Part shown: piece after piece, positions 1 through 13,242 of the stretch
Layout: the number at the start of each line of letters is the position of its first letter
How positions within the stretch are numbered: position 1 is the stretch's first letter
NCBI GenBank assembly: GCA_027257055.1
Contig: JAPVLO010000074.1
Coordinates: 806,001-870,000 of the forward strand
From: Cephalopachus bancanus
Lineage: Eukaryota > Chordata > Mammalia > Primates > Tarsiidae
Direction: 5' to 3'
Length of the DNA stretch: 64,000 nucleotides
Notes under the pieces: generated by a model
The model's input: only the letters and a program-made list of their open reading frames with translations
The model's database searches: none
Told to the model about the DNA's origin: nothing
Translations under genes and position numbers: made by a program

Positions 1-521
1 CAATGCATCATGCCTGAAAACAGCAAAGATGCATATTTAAAAGATTTAAGGAAAGAAAAGGTAAGCCAGGGATTGCAAATTCTGGCAAACTTACTTTTAA
101 TTGTAAAGGCCAGATCACATGTTACAAATAATCAAAAACATAGAAAATAAAATTTTTCTGAGTTTTCTGGGGAATAAATCAGAAAATGGATCTCAGACTT
201 CCAAAATGGATAGATAATCATCTGTGTAAGGGATATTGGTGGTCACTGAACATATATTTATTTACCTGTAAAATTAAGACACAATTACATTTATGAGAAA
301 ATGGAGTGTGTAAAAGTCACATGGTCAGACATGCAGATGCAGCACTACCAAAACTGGGGAAGGTGATTAATAGACTATATGACACTTAAATAGTGCCAAA
401 TGTTCTCGTGGAATTAACTAGGAGAAAAAACAAAAAACAAATAATCAAAAACCTACTTTAATTAGAATCCTAGTAATAGGGAGAGGGATGTATGCCAAAT
501 GCATTATTAGATGATTTCATT

Positions 522-825
522 CTTTGTTGTTTTTGGAGTTGGAGTCTCACTCTGTTGCCCAGGCTGGAGTGCAGTGGCAAGCTCACAGCCACCTCAACCT
601 CAACCTACTGGACTCAGGCAATCTTTCTGCCTCAACCTTCCAAGTAGCTGGAACTAGAGGCATGCACCACCACACGTGGCTAATTTTTTTTTTTTTTTTT
701 TTTGTAGAGTTGAGGTCTCACCAATTTGCCCAGGCTGGTCTCGAACCTGGAGCCTCAGGCAATCCTCTTACCTCAACCTCCCAAATGGCTGGGATTATAG
801 ATGTGAGCCACTGTGCCTAGCCAGT
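522..825 (-). repeat. Old Alu element, ancestral type
   Basis: Full-length dimeric Alu on the minus strand, read here as its complement. The T-run near 522 is the A-tail, and the 5' end of the element lies near 825. The word TGATTTCA occurs at 512-519 and again at 826-833, a plausible target-site duplication. The copy is diverged and has few of the diagnostic changes of the young copies: the first-arm junction reads like AluJ (gtctcaccaatttgcccagg on the plus strand), and the T-arm-like stem is only partly formed. The middle A-rich linker has grown to about 18 T. The 98-codon plus-strand frame over it is only the Alu antisense frame. Confidence 0.93.
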
Positions 826-833
826 TGATTTCA

Positions 834-1249
834 ATATTTTTTAAATAGAAGGTAGAATTGATAGATTACCTTCCAATAAAAGAAGAAAAAGAAGGTTAAA
901 GGGAAAATATGTAATGGCATATTGAACTTAATTGAAAAAACCAATTTTTTAAAAACAGCAAAAAGCATTAGAGACATTAAAAACTCTTAGATGGTTGAAA
1001 ACTCATGTAACTAGAGTCTCCCAAGAAAAAGAAGGGGAGGCATATTCAGTATTTGATCTGATAATGACTGGGAATTAAAAAAATGTATTGGCTGCTATAA
1101 ACTGCCCATATCTTGATCTACATGGGTGCAGCATGTGAAGGTATGCTAAAGACCAGTGATCCTTTAGATTTTCTTACTGTATAAATTGCATTCCTTGATT
1201 AAAAAATAAAAATGTATAAAAATACATAAAAGGAGCAGTGAAAAACAAC
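834..1249. other. No recognisable feature
   Basis: AT-rich sequence with no open frame, RNA gene or repeat that I can name. Confidence 0.5.
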
Positions 1250-1690
1250 CATCTTAGTTGGGTTTCTCCCAAAAGAGATTCTGACATTAGAACTCTAGTG
1301 CAAAGAGTTTATTTGTGTGATAAAGGCAGGAAATTTGGAAGATAAATAAAAAAGAAAGTCAATAGCATAATTTTACACCCCTTTATTACTGTATGCAAAT
1401 TGATATAAATTCCACTGGGGAAAGTCTGAGTGTCAGTGAAAAGTATCTGAGTCTATCAAATTCCTGTCAATCCTTGAGAGACGATTCTTGGAAGGGTATT
1501 AGTTCCCTAGCATCTCTGCTGAGTCAGGTAGGAAACATTAAGGCCTCTAGTGGCAAGAGAAATTTTCGTAGGATTGAGGGAATGATATTTAGATATTGGG
1601 GTTTTGCATGCTGAGGTCAAGAGCAATCTGACCGGGCTATCAAAAGCATCGGCTGCATCAACCAATCAAAATGCCTAATTTACATCTTGA
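1250..1690. repeat. Possible old ERVL-type LTR
   Basis: The stretch opens with cttagttgggtttctccca and runs on through text resembling old mammalian LTRs (gggaaagtctgagtgtcagt; atgctgaggtcaagagcaat). A 73-codon frame at 1393-1614 is not supported as a gene. The assignment is from memory of how such LTRs read; no target duplication was found. Orientation and family are uncertain. Confidence 0.35.
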
Positions 1691-3777
1691 TTCAATCAAA
1701 GAAATTGCAACACTGACTGGACTTAAAAAAAAATTAATGCTATTGTTATTTTTTGGCATTCAGACTAAAAACAACTAAAGATCCTCTCTTTCTTGAGCTA
1801 CAGACTTCATCACTTACATGTAAAAAACAAAACTATTCACTTCCCACCAAAAAACTTCCCAGATTTACTCCCAATTCCTTTTCTCTTTTACATAAGTCAG
1901 CCATGTTAATCAATTTTTTCAAGTTGGAAAATTAGGAATTGTTTTTTTTTTCTCTTTACCTCCCACAACCAACCCACTATGAGTTTATCTCAATTCTAAC
2001 TTTGCAGCATGTCTTGATCCCATCAATTTCTCTCCCTCCTCACCTCTACTTATTTTCAGTTATTATTCTTTGAACTATTTCAATAGCTTAATAATAGGCT
2101 TTCCAGATTCCACATTTGCTTCTATAAAACACATTTCTCATATGCATGTGTGTAAAAAAGCATCATGAATCATGTCACATTACTTGCTATTTGATACCCT
2201 ATGGTTGCTTTGACTGGATGCTTGATGTAATTAAGGAAATAACATAAGGTTTATGCAATATATGTTATTAAGAAATGTAAAAACAAATATATTTAAGATA
2301 TACAGGTGAAATATTTAAGAATGAATGATTAAATGTGTGATTTTACCCCCAAATATACCAGAAAGTTGAGAGAAACTCTGTAGAAGAAATAACAAAATTA
2401 TTTGACATGAGTCGATAATTGCTTCAGTTGATGAGTATGTAAGGTTCAAGATCAAATTAACCCTAATGTGACATATATATTAAATTTTCATAATAAAATG
2501 TATTATTTTTAATAAGAGAAGTAGAGAGATACAGGTGGCTCACTAAAACCTAATAATTTAGGGCAGCAAAACATATCGAGTTACAATTTGAAATTGTCAT
2601 GGCCATTAATTCTTACCATAGTGAGTAAATTTAATTCTCACATAAAAATTACTTGCAATTAGAGTAATGAAGTTGAAGAAAAGTTAGCTTTGAATATGAG
2701 TATTAATTCATACTAATTTAAATTACAATAGAAGTTAATTACAGCCTCTATACTTTGAATATCTATGTGGTAATATTCAAAATGATGGATACAAATTATG
2801 TGCAAGAATTACACGAATTTCTGTGAACAGTGTGGAGTCTCTTCAAAATTTCTATGTTTATTAGGCAAACTGGAATTGTACAGTCATCTTCTTATCGTTT
2901 CTTTTTCCTTAGAAACTTATTAGTAAGTTGCTTATCTATGGGTCATGCGGTGCTAATAAATAGACATTAACATAGAATACAGTAATATGATTATTTAACT
3001 GTGAAGTAAGAAAGTTTCAGCTCTAAGTTTTCTAATAATTTCACACAGCAAAATTTAGTCAGTTGAAAAATGTCTCAAAGTATTTTTCATATTTTTTTCA
3101 TAAATGCACAGCTACACTGAATCATCTATTAGTTCTAGTTAATTTATATGGTTCTGTGATTACTAATTGCAAAGGCAGATGTATTTTTCTAGAGTGGAAT
3201 TCTATGATATAAGTTTCAAAGAATGTCAATGTGTAAATCAAAACTTACATAAAATGAAATTAAATTACCCATAAAATCCATTAGATTCCAATACTTTAAA
3301 AATTATGTTAGTGTTGTATTCAGGATTTTTGCTAAATGAGTCATTTATGGTTGCCCTTGCCACATCAGAGAATTGGGGGGAATGGTTAACTTTCTGAGAT
3401 TATCAATATGTTAACTTGTTCCAATATAGTAACCATTTTACTATATATGTGTATCTTATAATATCATGTATCTTATAATATCATGTTGTATATCTTAAAT
3501 TCATAGAATGAAATTTATTTTTATAAAGGGATTCTCTTTTAGTAAGCTCAGGAAAACCAGATTTTCTTTCATCAATGTATAGGTCATTGTGTTTGTTCAA
3601 TTATCTTAAGCTATAAATTGTTTTAAATGGCAATTTGGGGTCAAAGGAATGTTGGAAACAAAAAATACACACAACAAATTTGTATTTTCATTGCTGTATT
3701 TGATAATAGCTTGCTGTCATCTTAACATTAGTATTTAACAAATAAAAATAAAATATCTACTGAATTAAAATGATTTT
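1691..3777. other. AT-rich DNA, no gene; one short tandem duplication
   Basis: About 2 kb with no recognised gene or interspersed repeat. The only clear structure is a tandem pair of the 17-mer GTATCTTATAATATCAT at 3451-3467 and 3468-3484, followed by a partial third unit. Confidence 0.5.
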
Positions 3778-4154
3778 AAGAAAGGACAGCATTTTTTAAA
3801 TTAATTAATTATTATTTCTTATTTTAAAGATGTGGGGTACAATTCAGGGTTAGGTATACAAATGCTCATTAAGCAGGTACCCTTGTTGATAAGGTGTACC
3901 CCTCCCTTCCCTGGCAGTTTCCCTCAACTGCCAATCTCTTCCTTACAGTATTATGATAATTGTTCAAGGTCCACTTATGAGTGAGAACATGTGCTTTGTT
4001 CTTTATTTCTGTGATACATCATTGAGTATGGTAGACTGTAAATACATCCAAGTTGCTGTGAAGTCCATATGTTTGTCCTTTTTTATGGCTACATAATATT
4101 CCATTGTGTATATGTACCACATTTTTGATCCAGTCAAGAAATGAAAGCATTTTT
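3778..4154 (-). mobile_element. 5'-truncated L1 3' end with 19-bp TSD
   Basis: The body 3797-4135 is the antisense of an L1 3' end: the end of ORF2 and the 3' UTR. The stretch tatggctacataatattcca followed by ttgtgtatatgtaccacatt is the classic L1 signature. An imperfect 19-bp duplication, AAGAAAGGACAGCATTTTT at 3778-3796 and AAGAAATGAAAGCATTTTT at 4136-4154 (17 of 19 identical), flanks it. This marks target-primed insertion with heavy 5' truncation, leaving about 340 bp. The 3' UTR is not that of human L1PA; it matches the copies near 53.7 and 55.1 kb. Confidence 0.9.
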
Positions 4155-5369
4155 ATCTATCTGTCTATCTATCTAATATAAAAACTATTCCTCTCACAGA
4201 ACAATTCACTGCCTGACAATAGTTTAGTAGCTGGAATTTTATAAAAACAAGCAGACTGGTTCATTTACCTGTTTAGAAATTAAACCAGTACTCTTTGTTT
4301 CTAATTCCATAATTTTAAAAATAAGACATTCTTGGATTTGTATTCCACTAACCAAACAGCAATTAAATTTTCAATTAAGCCTTATTTTTAAATAACATTA
4401 ACATATGAATAAATACTGTGACTAACAGCAGAAAAATATTAGATTAAAATATATTGATTCTGCCAAGATATTTTAAATATATTAATTCTATCAAGATATT
4501 TAAAATATTCTATAAGATTCCTAGAATTAATATGCAATAACTGAGACAAAACATATATTTAAAAGAAGCAAACAACATGCAAAAACGATTATGCAAAATA
4601 CTAAATTTTGTGATCAAACACATATATAAGAGAATTCACATTGTGTTTTCAAATTGCGAAAAATTTATTGCAAGAAGAAAACTTTAAGCAATTGCTTTGT
4701 TTAGGAATGATGGAGAATATATTTGACTTCCTATTTTTCTGGCATGCTTGAAATAATACAGATTTCCATCTCTAGTCTTACCTAAACATAAATTTGACAC
4801 AAATATTAAAAAACTGCTTTAAGTATCAGCATAAAACAAAAAACAGTTATCTGGAATTATTATTATTAAAGCTGTTGAGAAAATATTAAACACCAACTTG
4901 AAATTCTAAAATAGGTCATGCGTTGGTTTCCTTGGTATCTTCCTATATCATTTGGATCAGCAGTCATCAGAGTGAGATATCTAGGATGAGCAGGTAGGCA
5001 GGGGAAAGTTATTTGTAGGTCCAAGGTAATTTCAACAGTTATTGAGTCAGAAAGCAGTTAACATCAAATCAAATGAGCAAATAACGTAGGAGCAGTAGCA
5101 TTGCATGCAACAGTATTTTAGTATAAATCTTATATGTAGTAGACAGTAATATTATACTAAAATTAAAGTATGTTTATACAAGTCAGTGACCTTAAGACCT
5201 AGAAATGAGACCATATACTCTCATTCCTTGCTGTTTGGTTTAAATTCATATGTGTGAATGATCATGATTCCATTTGCATTCAAAATCAGTCACAAGAGAG
5301 GTAGATTACAGCAGAGGTAGTGTTAGGTTAGTGGTTCCCAAAACTGACTATACAACTTTGAATCTTCTC
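4155..5369. other. AT-rich DNA with a short imperfect tandem duplication
   Basis: No gene seen. A TCTA tetranucleotide run lies near 4157-4175. An imperfect two-copy tandem unit of about 28 bp lies at 4445-4501, the copies differing mainly at tgattctgcc versus taattctatc. Confidence 0.5.
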
Positions 5370-5674
5370 GGGAGTTTTTTTTTTTTTTTTGAGTTGGAGT
5401 CTCACTCTGTTGCCCAGACTGGAGTGCAGTGGCCGCTTCCGGCCACCGCAGCCTCGACCTGCTGGGCTCCGGCAATCCTTCCGCCTCAGCCTTTCGAGTA
5501 GCTGGAATTACAGACACGTGCTACCACGCCCGGCTGATTTTTTGCTTTATTGTAGAGATGAGGTCTGGCTGCCCAGGCGGGTCTCGAACCCGCGGGCTCA
5601 GGCAATCCACTCACCTCAGCCTCCCAAAGGCGCGGGATTACAGGCTGAGCCCCCGAGCCCGGCTGGGAGTTTTT
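5370..5674 (-). repeat. Young lineage-specific Alu
   Basis: Full-length dimeric Alu, minus strand, with GGGAGTTTTT duplicated at 5370-5379 and 5665-5674. It carries the young-group marks: perfect GCGGG/CCCGC stem around the B box, GTGGCCG/CGGCCAC stem in the right arm (loop GAAG here), the inserted C in GCGCCTTTGGG, and loss of ACTTG after the left arm. Two antisense frames stay open across most of its length (5389-5727 and 5429-5704); these are not genes. Confidence 0.96.
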
Positions 5675-7299
5675 ACAGATATTTATTTCCTAGCTCCTTC
5701 TTAAGCTCACTGACTCAAAAGATCTGAAAAAGGCCTCTGGAACCAATATGAAAGTATACAACACACAAAAAAAAACCTGTCTAAAAAAATTGGCATTCAG
5801 CCAAATGTTAGAGAGGTTGAACTGAAGTGGACTTTCTTGTGCTGTATATGTATACTGCCCTCGTTGTATGTGGGCTGGTGTGTATAAATGCGTACAAACA
5901 TGGGGGTATCAAATTTAAGAATTATTATTGTCAAAAGTCTAACAGGAAATAATGATGGTCATCATACCATTATCATTATTCCATGTCATATTTTGCTCTT
6001 CCGTTTTTAGCTTAAACAGCTGACTTGGAAATGTTCTAAAGTGTTTCCCAGTATGTTGTCCAACTAAAATAGATTAGAATTGTGTATAACTGTCAAATGG
6101 GCTACAATAACTATTCTTTGATGTTTCATGTTTTATTCATTATCTTGCTGTCTCACAGTATTTCTAATCTCATTAGCATTGCTAAACTGGAAAATATAAA
6201 TTGATGGTTGGAAATCATTAATTTAAAAAAATACTGAAAGGGTTAAGGAGAACTCAAAATCACTTGAGATTTTAGTTGTAAAAAAAAATTTACTCCTATC
6301 TCTAAAAAGTATACATATTGTGGTGAATTTGTTTTTGCCATTCTAGGTTTACAATTTATGCATGTTATCTTGATCAGAATATTGATTAAAGAGTTATTGA
6401 TTGATGAATAGTCACCCTTTGCATTTAAAGTGTTTCATTGCTAAAAGGTCGTTTGACTCTGTAAGACAAGTAAGTTAAATTGTCATACCAAAAAAGAGTT
6501 TTATTATTAAAAATAAGACTAATAGAATTCTGACTACAACAGAAAATGCTCATAAATGAGTGACATGAGTCAAGCATGGATAAGTGCTCTGATTTACATG
6601 TTCAAGTTATAACTGAACTCCTGCCCATGGGCCAGTTCATAGTGAATCAAAATCTTCTGACCTGAATTCACAAGTTGCTTACCTTTTCAGAGGGTGGACA
6701 TTCAGCCTGTCCATTCGGACCAGATCAAAAGGGAAGTAAGACTGAATCATATTCTGCTATTTCTGAGGAGATCCTAGGAGCCACATGCCTATGATTCAAG
6801 AAAGTTTTATATACACAACTGATGCTTCCAGAAAATTCACTGAGTCTCCCTCTCCACATTTTTGTAAACTTGCCATGGTTCATAGATCTCCTCACTTGTC
6901 AGTCACATGCCCCTCTCACACCCGGAAGTGACTTCACATCACATTATAAGGAGAGTAAAGAGAATTCAAGGTGCTTCCTTTTCACTTCAAAATTATTGTT
7001 TTCTTTTAGGGCTGTTTATGCTTGTGTTATTCTTTAAACAGTCTATAATATGTGTTATTTTTGCTGGATTTGTAGCAAATCTAGCTTTTGACTTTATTAT
7101 AATCCAATTTTTGAAACTAAATATTTCCATTGAGTATTAGCAGCTATTTATAGAAAATAGTGTCAAATTTGGGGCTAACTGAGCAGTTTTTGTTTTGAGG
7201 CAACACTTTGATTTTGTTTTCTGTTTATTTTTAAATGATTATTCTGATTACTTATTTGTATTCATTTTAGACACATTATTTATAGGAGATACAAGAATC
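5675..7299. other. No recognisable feature
   Basis: About 1.6 kb of AT-rich sequence. Frames of 71 and 77 codons at 6822-7037 and 6907-7140 overlap each other in different frames and show no family resemblance. Confidence 0.5.
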
Positions 7300-8790
7300 A
7301 CAAAATCACTGCCATCACAAAGCTTAATTTATTGTGGGAGTAACCAGACAACAAAAAATTGCAAGAGTGTGGGAGAAGATTAGTTTTAAACGGGATAGTC
7401 AAAGAAGGTCTCTCCTGAAATGTAATATTTGAGCAAAGATTTGTGGCTGGGCAGGTCTTTGGTTACTTCTTTCCTATACACATTTCTCTCTCCGTTTTTG
7501 TGCACATGGTTGTCCAACTACAGCCTACATTTCTAACCATCTAGTAAGTCTATGCAACTATTTGCAATAAAATGTAAGTGGAGATAATCATGAAAATTTC
7601 ACCATACTTTATTTTAAAGGAAATACCTTTGACCTGGATATTCTCTTTATTTTAATTCATCCATGTAGATGTCACTAGTGCTCAAAGGAATGAAAAGAAT
7701 TAAAATGAAAAGAATACAGATCCATCAACAACTGTGTGAAGCAGTCACTACATGAACCTAGAACTAAGAGAAAGTATACAGAGTGATATAAATACCTACT
7801 TTAATCTACTTTACTTAGGATATCTGCTATAAAACCTTAGCATTTAGCCAAATAACACAGACAAGTAAGAAGTGAAGTTGGACGCTGGGGATATCTGGGA
7901 GTAGTACAAATGATAAATACAAGTTCTCTGAGGCAGCAACATTCCTGGCACAACTGAGAAATAACAAGGAAAATTAGGAGTGAAAAAGGCAGGAGATAAG
8001 GTCAGTAAAGAAACAGGGTCCAGGCCAGCTCTCTAATTTAAATATTTACTCTAAATGACCAAATCTGCAATATTTGGTAGCTGTTTTAGAAAATTTGACT
8101 CCAAAAATTAGGGGTTATTAAAGTAACTAGAACAAAGGCACATAAGGTAAGTTACATCATAAAAGAATTACTTTAGCCACTCTGTAGAGAAAAGAGGGTA
8201 AAAAGTGAGGCAGATGCAGAGACCAATAACAACTAGTTAGAATGAGGTGGAATTATTTGTTACCTGACTCTGCGTGCTAGCTATAACTCTGGGCAAAATG
8301 TGAATTGTGTGGGAGATGTTAAAAATTTGGATATATTTTGAAGCAGAGTCAATAAGACTTTTTAATAGTTTGGCTATGAACTGTGGGAAAAATAAGAAAT
8401 AACTCAAAGAAGACCCCCAAGTATTTTGGCTTGAAATCTGCAAGAATGAAGTTCATATTATGAGCAAAAACTGAGATAGAAAGAGATATTTAGTATACTA
8501 TGTTTAGGACATAGTAAGTTTCATGTGTTATTCATATATATCCAAGGTAGCTGGATCTCTAACTATTTTATCACAAAGTGTATAAATACATGTGGACTGT
8601 AGAAGAGGTTCAGGCTGGAGACATAAGTTCATACGGCAATGATTTATGGTATTTATAGCCTTAATACTAGATGAGTCCACCAAAGTAGTTGGTGAAGTCA
8701 GGGAAGTGAGGAAGTTTAAGGGTTAAACTTTAGATACTCTAGTATTTAGGTGTTGAGAGAGTAGAAGGAACTAGAAGAAAAGACTAAGAC
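7300..8790 (+). repeat. Old mammalian interspersed repeat, family unassigned
   Basis: Several phrases match an abundant, old mammalian repeat that I can recognise but not name: atttgagcaaagatttgtgg near 7430, actttagccactctgtagag near 8170, and a run near 8330-8430 through ggatatattttgaagcagag. The resemblance continues to about 8790 (ggctggagacataagttc at 8613). The short stretch at 51480-51600 looks like the start of the same kind of element. Indels have removed any reading frame. Confidence 0.45.
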
Positions 8791-9429
8791 AGACCAGTTT
8801 TGAGTAGTAAAAATCTAGAAATGTGTGAATCATGAAAACCAATAGAAGAATGTGATTCAAAGAGGAGGGAGGGGAGTTAATGATTATGTGAAATAAAAAC
8901 TTCACGATGCGAAAGAGACAAGGAAGAAACATGAAAACAAACTCAATAAATTAGAAAGTGGAGATGGTGACCCAGAACACAAGCGGAAATCAGTGCAAAA
9001 TTACAAATGATAAGAGGAAAGACAGAGATGTTGAGATGTGGTTGTGGGAGCTTTTGCAAGGTCTTCTCAGATTGTCATTTTTATTCTCAGTGGAAAAGAA
9101 AGCACTAGAAATCCACAAGTCACATTGTGGGTAAAACATTTTTTGAGATTTAAAGAAGAAAATAAAGTTAGTAAAGTCTAGGTGAGAAGGTAGGACAAGT
9201 GCTTAAAATCTCACTTGAATATTAAATGAAATGGTGATGACTTTCAAAATCTTTTGTCAACACCCTCAAAAATAATTTTTAAAATCATTTTTTTTGCATT
9301 TTATATTTAACACTTTAAATTTCTTACTGTGATATTAAATATTGCAGAACATGTAATTTTACAAAGCTAACATTAGACTTAGAAAATTAAACTGACACCC
9401 TTTTATATGAATCCAATAAAATATAAATG
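8791..9429. other. No recognisable feature
   Basis: Purine-rich, AT-rich sequence without a supported gene or repeat. Confidence 0.5.
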
Positions 9430-9438
9430 ATATCACAA

Positions 9439-9730
9439 TTTTTTTTTTTTTTGAGTTGGGGTGTCACTCTGTCACCCAGACTGGAGTGCAGTGGCCGCTC
9501 CCGGCCACTGCAGCCTCGACCTGCTAGGCTCCAGCGATCCTTCCGCCTCAGCCTTCCAAGTAGCCGGAATTACAGGCATGCGCTACCATGCCCGGCTGAT
9601 TTTTTGATTTATTGTAGAGATGAGATCTCGCTGCCCAGGTGGGTCTCGAACCCGTGGGCTCAGGCAATCCACTCACCTCAGCCTCCCAAAGGCGCAGGAT
9701 TATAAGGCGCAGGATTACAGGCTGAGCCAC
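9439..9730 (-). repeat. Young Alu with 5' loss and internal duplication
   Basis: Minus-strand Alu of the young group (no ACTTG, perfect right-arm hairpin). The first ten or so bases of the element are missing, since the match stops at gctgagccac. A 16-bp stretch of the left arm is tandemly duplicated at about 9689-9719 (aaggcgcaggattata then aaggcgcaggattaca). The T-arm-like stem has lost two pairs at CpG-type sites. Confidence 0.94.
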
Positions 9731-9734
9731 CATA

Positions 9735-12700
9735 ATTTGTTATCTACACTAATCCGTTTTTTAAAATATATGAAATATGTGAATACTCTTTTATTAGTAA
9801 TTAGAAATGTCACATTTTTATTTTTATACCTTGAACTTGTATTTTCTTTCTGTGTTTATTACCATATCATACTTCTCTATAAAATAATAAAATATATTAT
9901 TTGGATTGCATTTTATTCATCTCCTGTGATTATGATGTCCTCAACTTTTAATATTTTCTGAATTTATTATTATTGTTACAGAAGAAACACAAAAAATATT
10001 ATATACTTTTGAAGAATAACAAGTTAAAGCAAATTTTACATTAAGCCGCATCTCTTAATTAGATATATGGGCTTTTTATTTCCTATTAATTCATTGTTGC
10101 TAGAATTAGAAAGGCTTCATCGAGAATCAGAAGTATGAAGAAAACAATACATTGAGTTTGTGATAAATGAGGCTTGCAAGTTATAAATATAGAAGTGCTT
10201 TATTTAGAATACAGGTTACAACACTATATTTATTAATGAGGAAAGAATAGCTGATGAGAGATCGTGAACAGAAGTCTTACATTCAAGTAAATAAATAAGA
10301 TTTTCTACTATACAACATAGTTTTATAAATATTAATGGAATATTTCTACTCATAGTTGGATAAATGTTCTAAAAACTGTAAAACAGTTATTTATGACTAG
10401 CACAGATATATATTTATACTTTTCAGAATTACAACATTGACCTACTGGAAATTTCACCTCCTCTTCTTCAAAGTTATGAAAAATATGCAATTGCAACACA
10501 GACTTAATCACGGGTTGAATGAACGTATTCTTTAAGCTCTTGCTCATTATAGAGCCACAGAGAAAGAAGCTTCGTGGCAGACTGATATTTCTCAACATAC
10601 CTTTTACAATTCCTGAATGTCTTAATCCTGAGATAGAGATCGCTACTTCACTAAGGCTGACACTGAGCCATGAGTTTACATGAACTCCAGCACCGCCACC
10701 TGTCCTGCTTCCCTGTGCCTTCTATGCTTGTTCTCGGACTTGTCTTCAGTAACTGTGTCAAGTGGGGATTGGAAGAGGCAAGCTCACTAAACAGAATAAG
10801 CATCACTCACTTCACCCTGTTCTACAAGAAGACTGAACTCAGAACATTATTCAAGTGGGCTAAAATGTTCAATTTCTAAAGCCTTGAGTTGCCTTTGCCT
10901 TTAATATTTAAAAGACAGTTTTTATTAAATGCAGTTTCTTTATTACATAAGGGTCTCCTGACACCAATTGTTGAACTATACGTTTGTTTGGATTCCCAGA
11001 GGTTTTTGCATTCTAACACTTATGATTTGTGAGAGGTAAGCCGTTCTTCTGTAAGTTGGAAACAGAGGGTTTGTGAAGGGGGAGGAAAATTGCCACAACT
11101 ACAAGAATCTTTCCAATAGATCAATTTCAGGAAAGAGTACATATGGAAATAGAGGATTTTAAGGCTATTCGTGATCAAATATCCCTTCACAAGGGTTCCT
11201 ACTCCCTGAGAGGCAAGTATCACTCACAGGACAGTCACAGCATCTGGAAAACGCAGACGACACAACTGCCAGGCTATGTTAATTGACATAGTAGTCATAA
11301 GTTTCAGTGTTCAATTAATTCAAATTTGTTTCAAAATTAGTGATTTTTAAGGGCTTTTTTTAAACCTACTCATATATTCTTTTCAGTAACAATTTATGCT
11401 TTATCCACACTATTTTCCCTTCTTAGGACAGTTATGCTATTTTCTTTCCATGGCTATCTTGAATTGAATGCTCATCTCACCTATTGCTAGTTTCAATGGC
11501 ATGAGAAAATGCTAAATGTAAGTATTATTGGATACATACCATATTTTTTTGGTTTGTTTTGACTTGCTTTATTTCTTTTTGTGATCTGGATAACCCAAGA
11601 GATCTTCTCTCAGGCAGTCTAACAATAACCTGACTCAGCAGGAGTGGATGCAAAATCTCTAACGTGCAAATTACCTAGAAAAGTGGTAGTCTCAAAAAGG
11701 ACACATAAGTATATAGAGGATGGCTTGACTATGATACTGAAGGAGTTGGTGTCTTCAGTTATCCCTCTGGGAAGAGGCATGCCACCAGTCTAGACAGCCA
11801 CACGGAGTGTTAAATTAATAAGAAATGAAGTCATTATATTTTGGGTTTATTTGTTATTATTTTTCCTGTTATCAGCCAATAAAAGATCTGTCTTTGTTTC
11901 TATGTCTATACTGATATTCATCTGTTTTCATGTAAGAACAATTAAAAGTAATATATTGTTTATACAAAACATTTTATCATAATATTTTATAACTTTTTAT
12001 TCATTGAGCTCTCCTTCATACTAATGAAACTGACAAAAAATGAAGTGAACATTCAGCTCAACCCTAAAGGAAGGAGGGGAAAAGAACACTATTATGGCGC
12101 ATTGGAGGAGTAATAATATAGAAAAGACAGATACTGGTAAAAACAAATTGGAATATAAAGGTAGAAATAATCAATGAATTTTGGATTATTATCTTTTCAA
12201 AAGAACTTGAACACATTCAAACTCATAGACCCTTATCGCAGCGCGTCCTTAATACTGTCCAGCCAAATCCTGTGGTGTTGCAATGCAGAACACATCTTGA
12301 TAAAGAATTCTTGAGGGTAAATAGTTTTAGGAGCCCATACTCTTACACTGTTTCCAAAATTATCCTTCAAAGGACACTTTCGCTGCAGGAAATACCTAAA
12401 TAATTGCATGCATCCTATCAGAAGAAACCTCCATAGACCCCCATCTATAGTACAGCCATAGAATAGATGGCTGGTAGCCCACTTGGCAGTGAAACAGTTT
12501 AAAAAGGTTTTCCTGCAGCTCTGATCTTCCTCGGGTTTGGAAGGGAGAGCAGTCTCACAGAATCATCTAAGGACTTTGGATGTTCAATGCAGCCTCATCC
12601 AGAATTTTATTCAGAAAGCGGCAATGTTCCGCAGATCAAAAGTAAAACAACTGACTCTAAGGGATCCTCCCCAAGGGTCTTTGAATATCTTTTACAGTTT

Positions 12701-13242
12701 TCCCAACTTTCAACCTCCCCAGGAGACTTCCCCATTTATTTCCTTCCTCTACAAACTGTTCTAACATGAAGACTTGCTATCCTCTTTAACATTTCCCCTA
12801 TTTAAAATTCTCCACACTTACAGATACTATGTTGTGGCATCAGCATCCCTATACTTTACTGGTTAGAATTTAAAAGCTCATTATTTTCTCTTGACATTCA
12901 CTTTTTTCCTCTGAATGATAACCACAAGGGTTTGCCTCGCTGAGGAGTTCTACCAACTGATTCTTTCCCCTTCCCCCTTTTCTTTGCCCTGGCCAGGTAC
13001 CTAGCCATATTTTGTGGTTCTTTGTCTCCACCTTGTTTCTTGAGATGACTCATATTCAACTGTGGTAGGATTGTGTCGTGCCTCTTGCTCTGGAAGAGCA
13101 GCTGGTTCCATAGTAAGCATTTATGATCTGATTGATTTCAGTGGCTCTACCTCACACGAGATCGTATGTCTAGTGAGGACCCAGAAATTATCTTACTCAT
13201 ATGTATGCAAGCAAAACAGTCTCTGGAATAAGAGATATGCTC
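9735..13242. other. 3.5 kb without recognisable genes or repeats
   Basis: Short frames here (for example 10350-10598 minus, 10670-10879 plus, 12537-12764 plus) lack splice context, family resemblance and coding-like composition. This is the longest early stretch with no young insertion. Confidence 0.5.
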
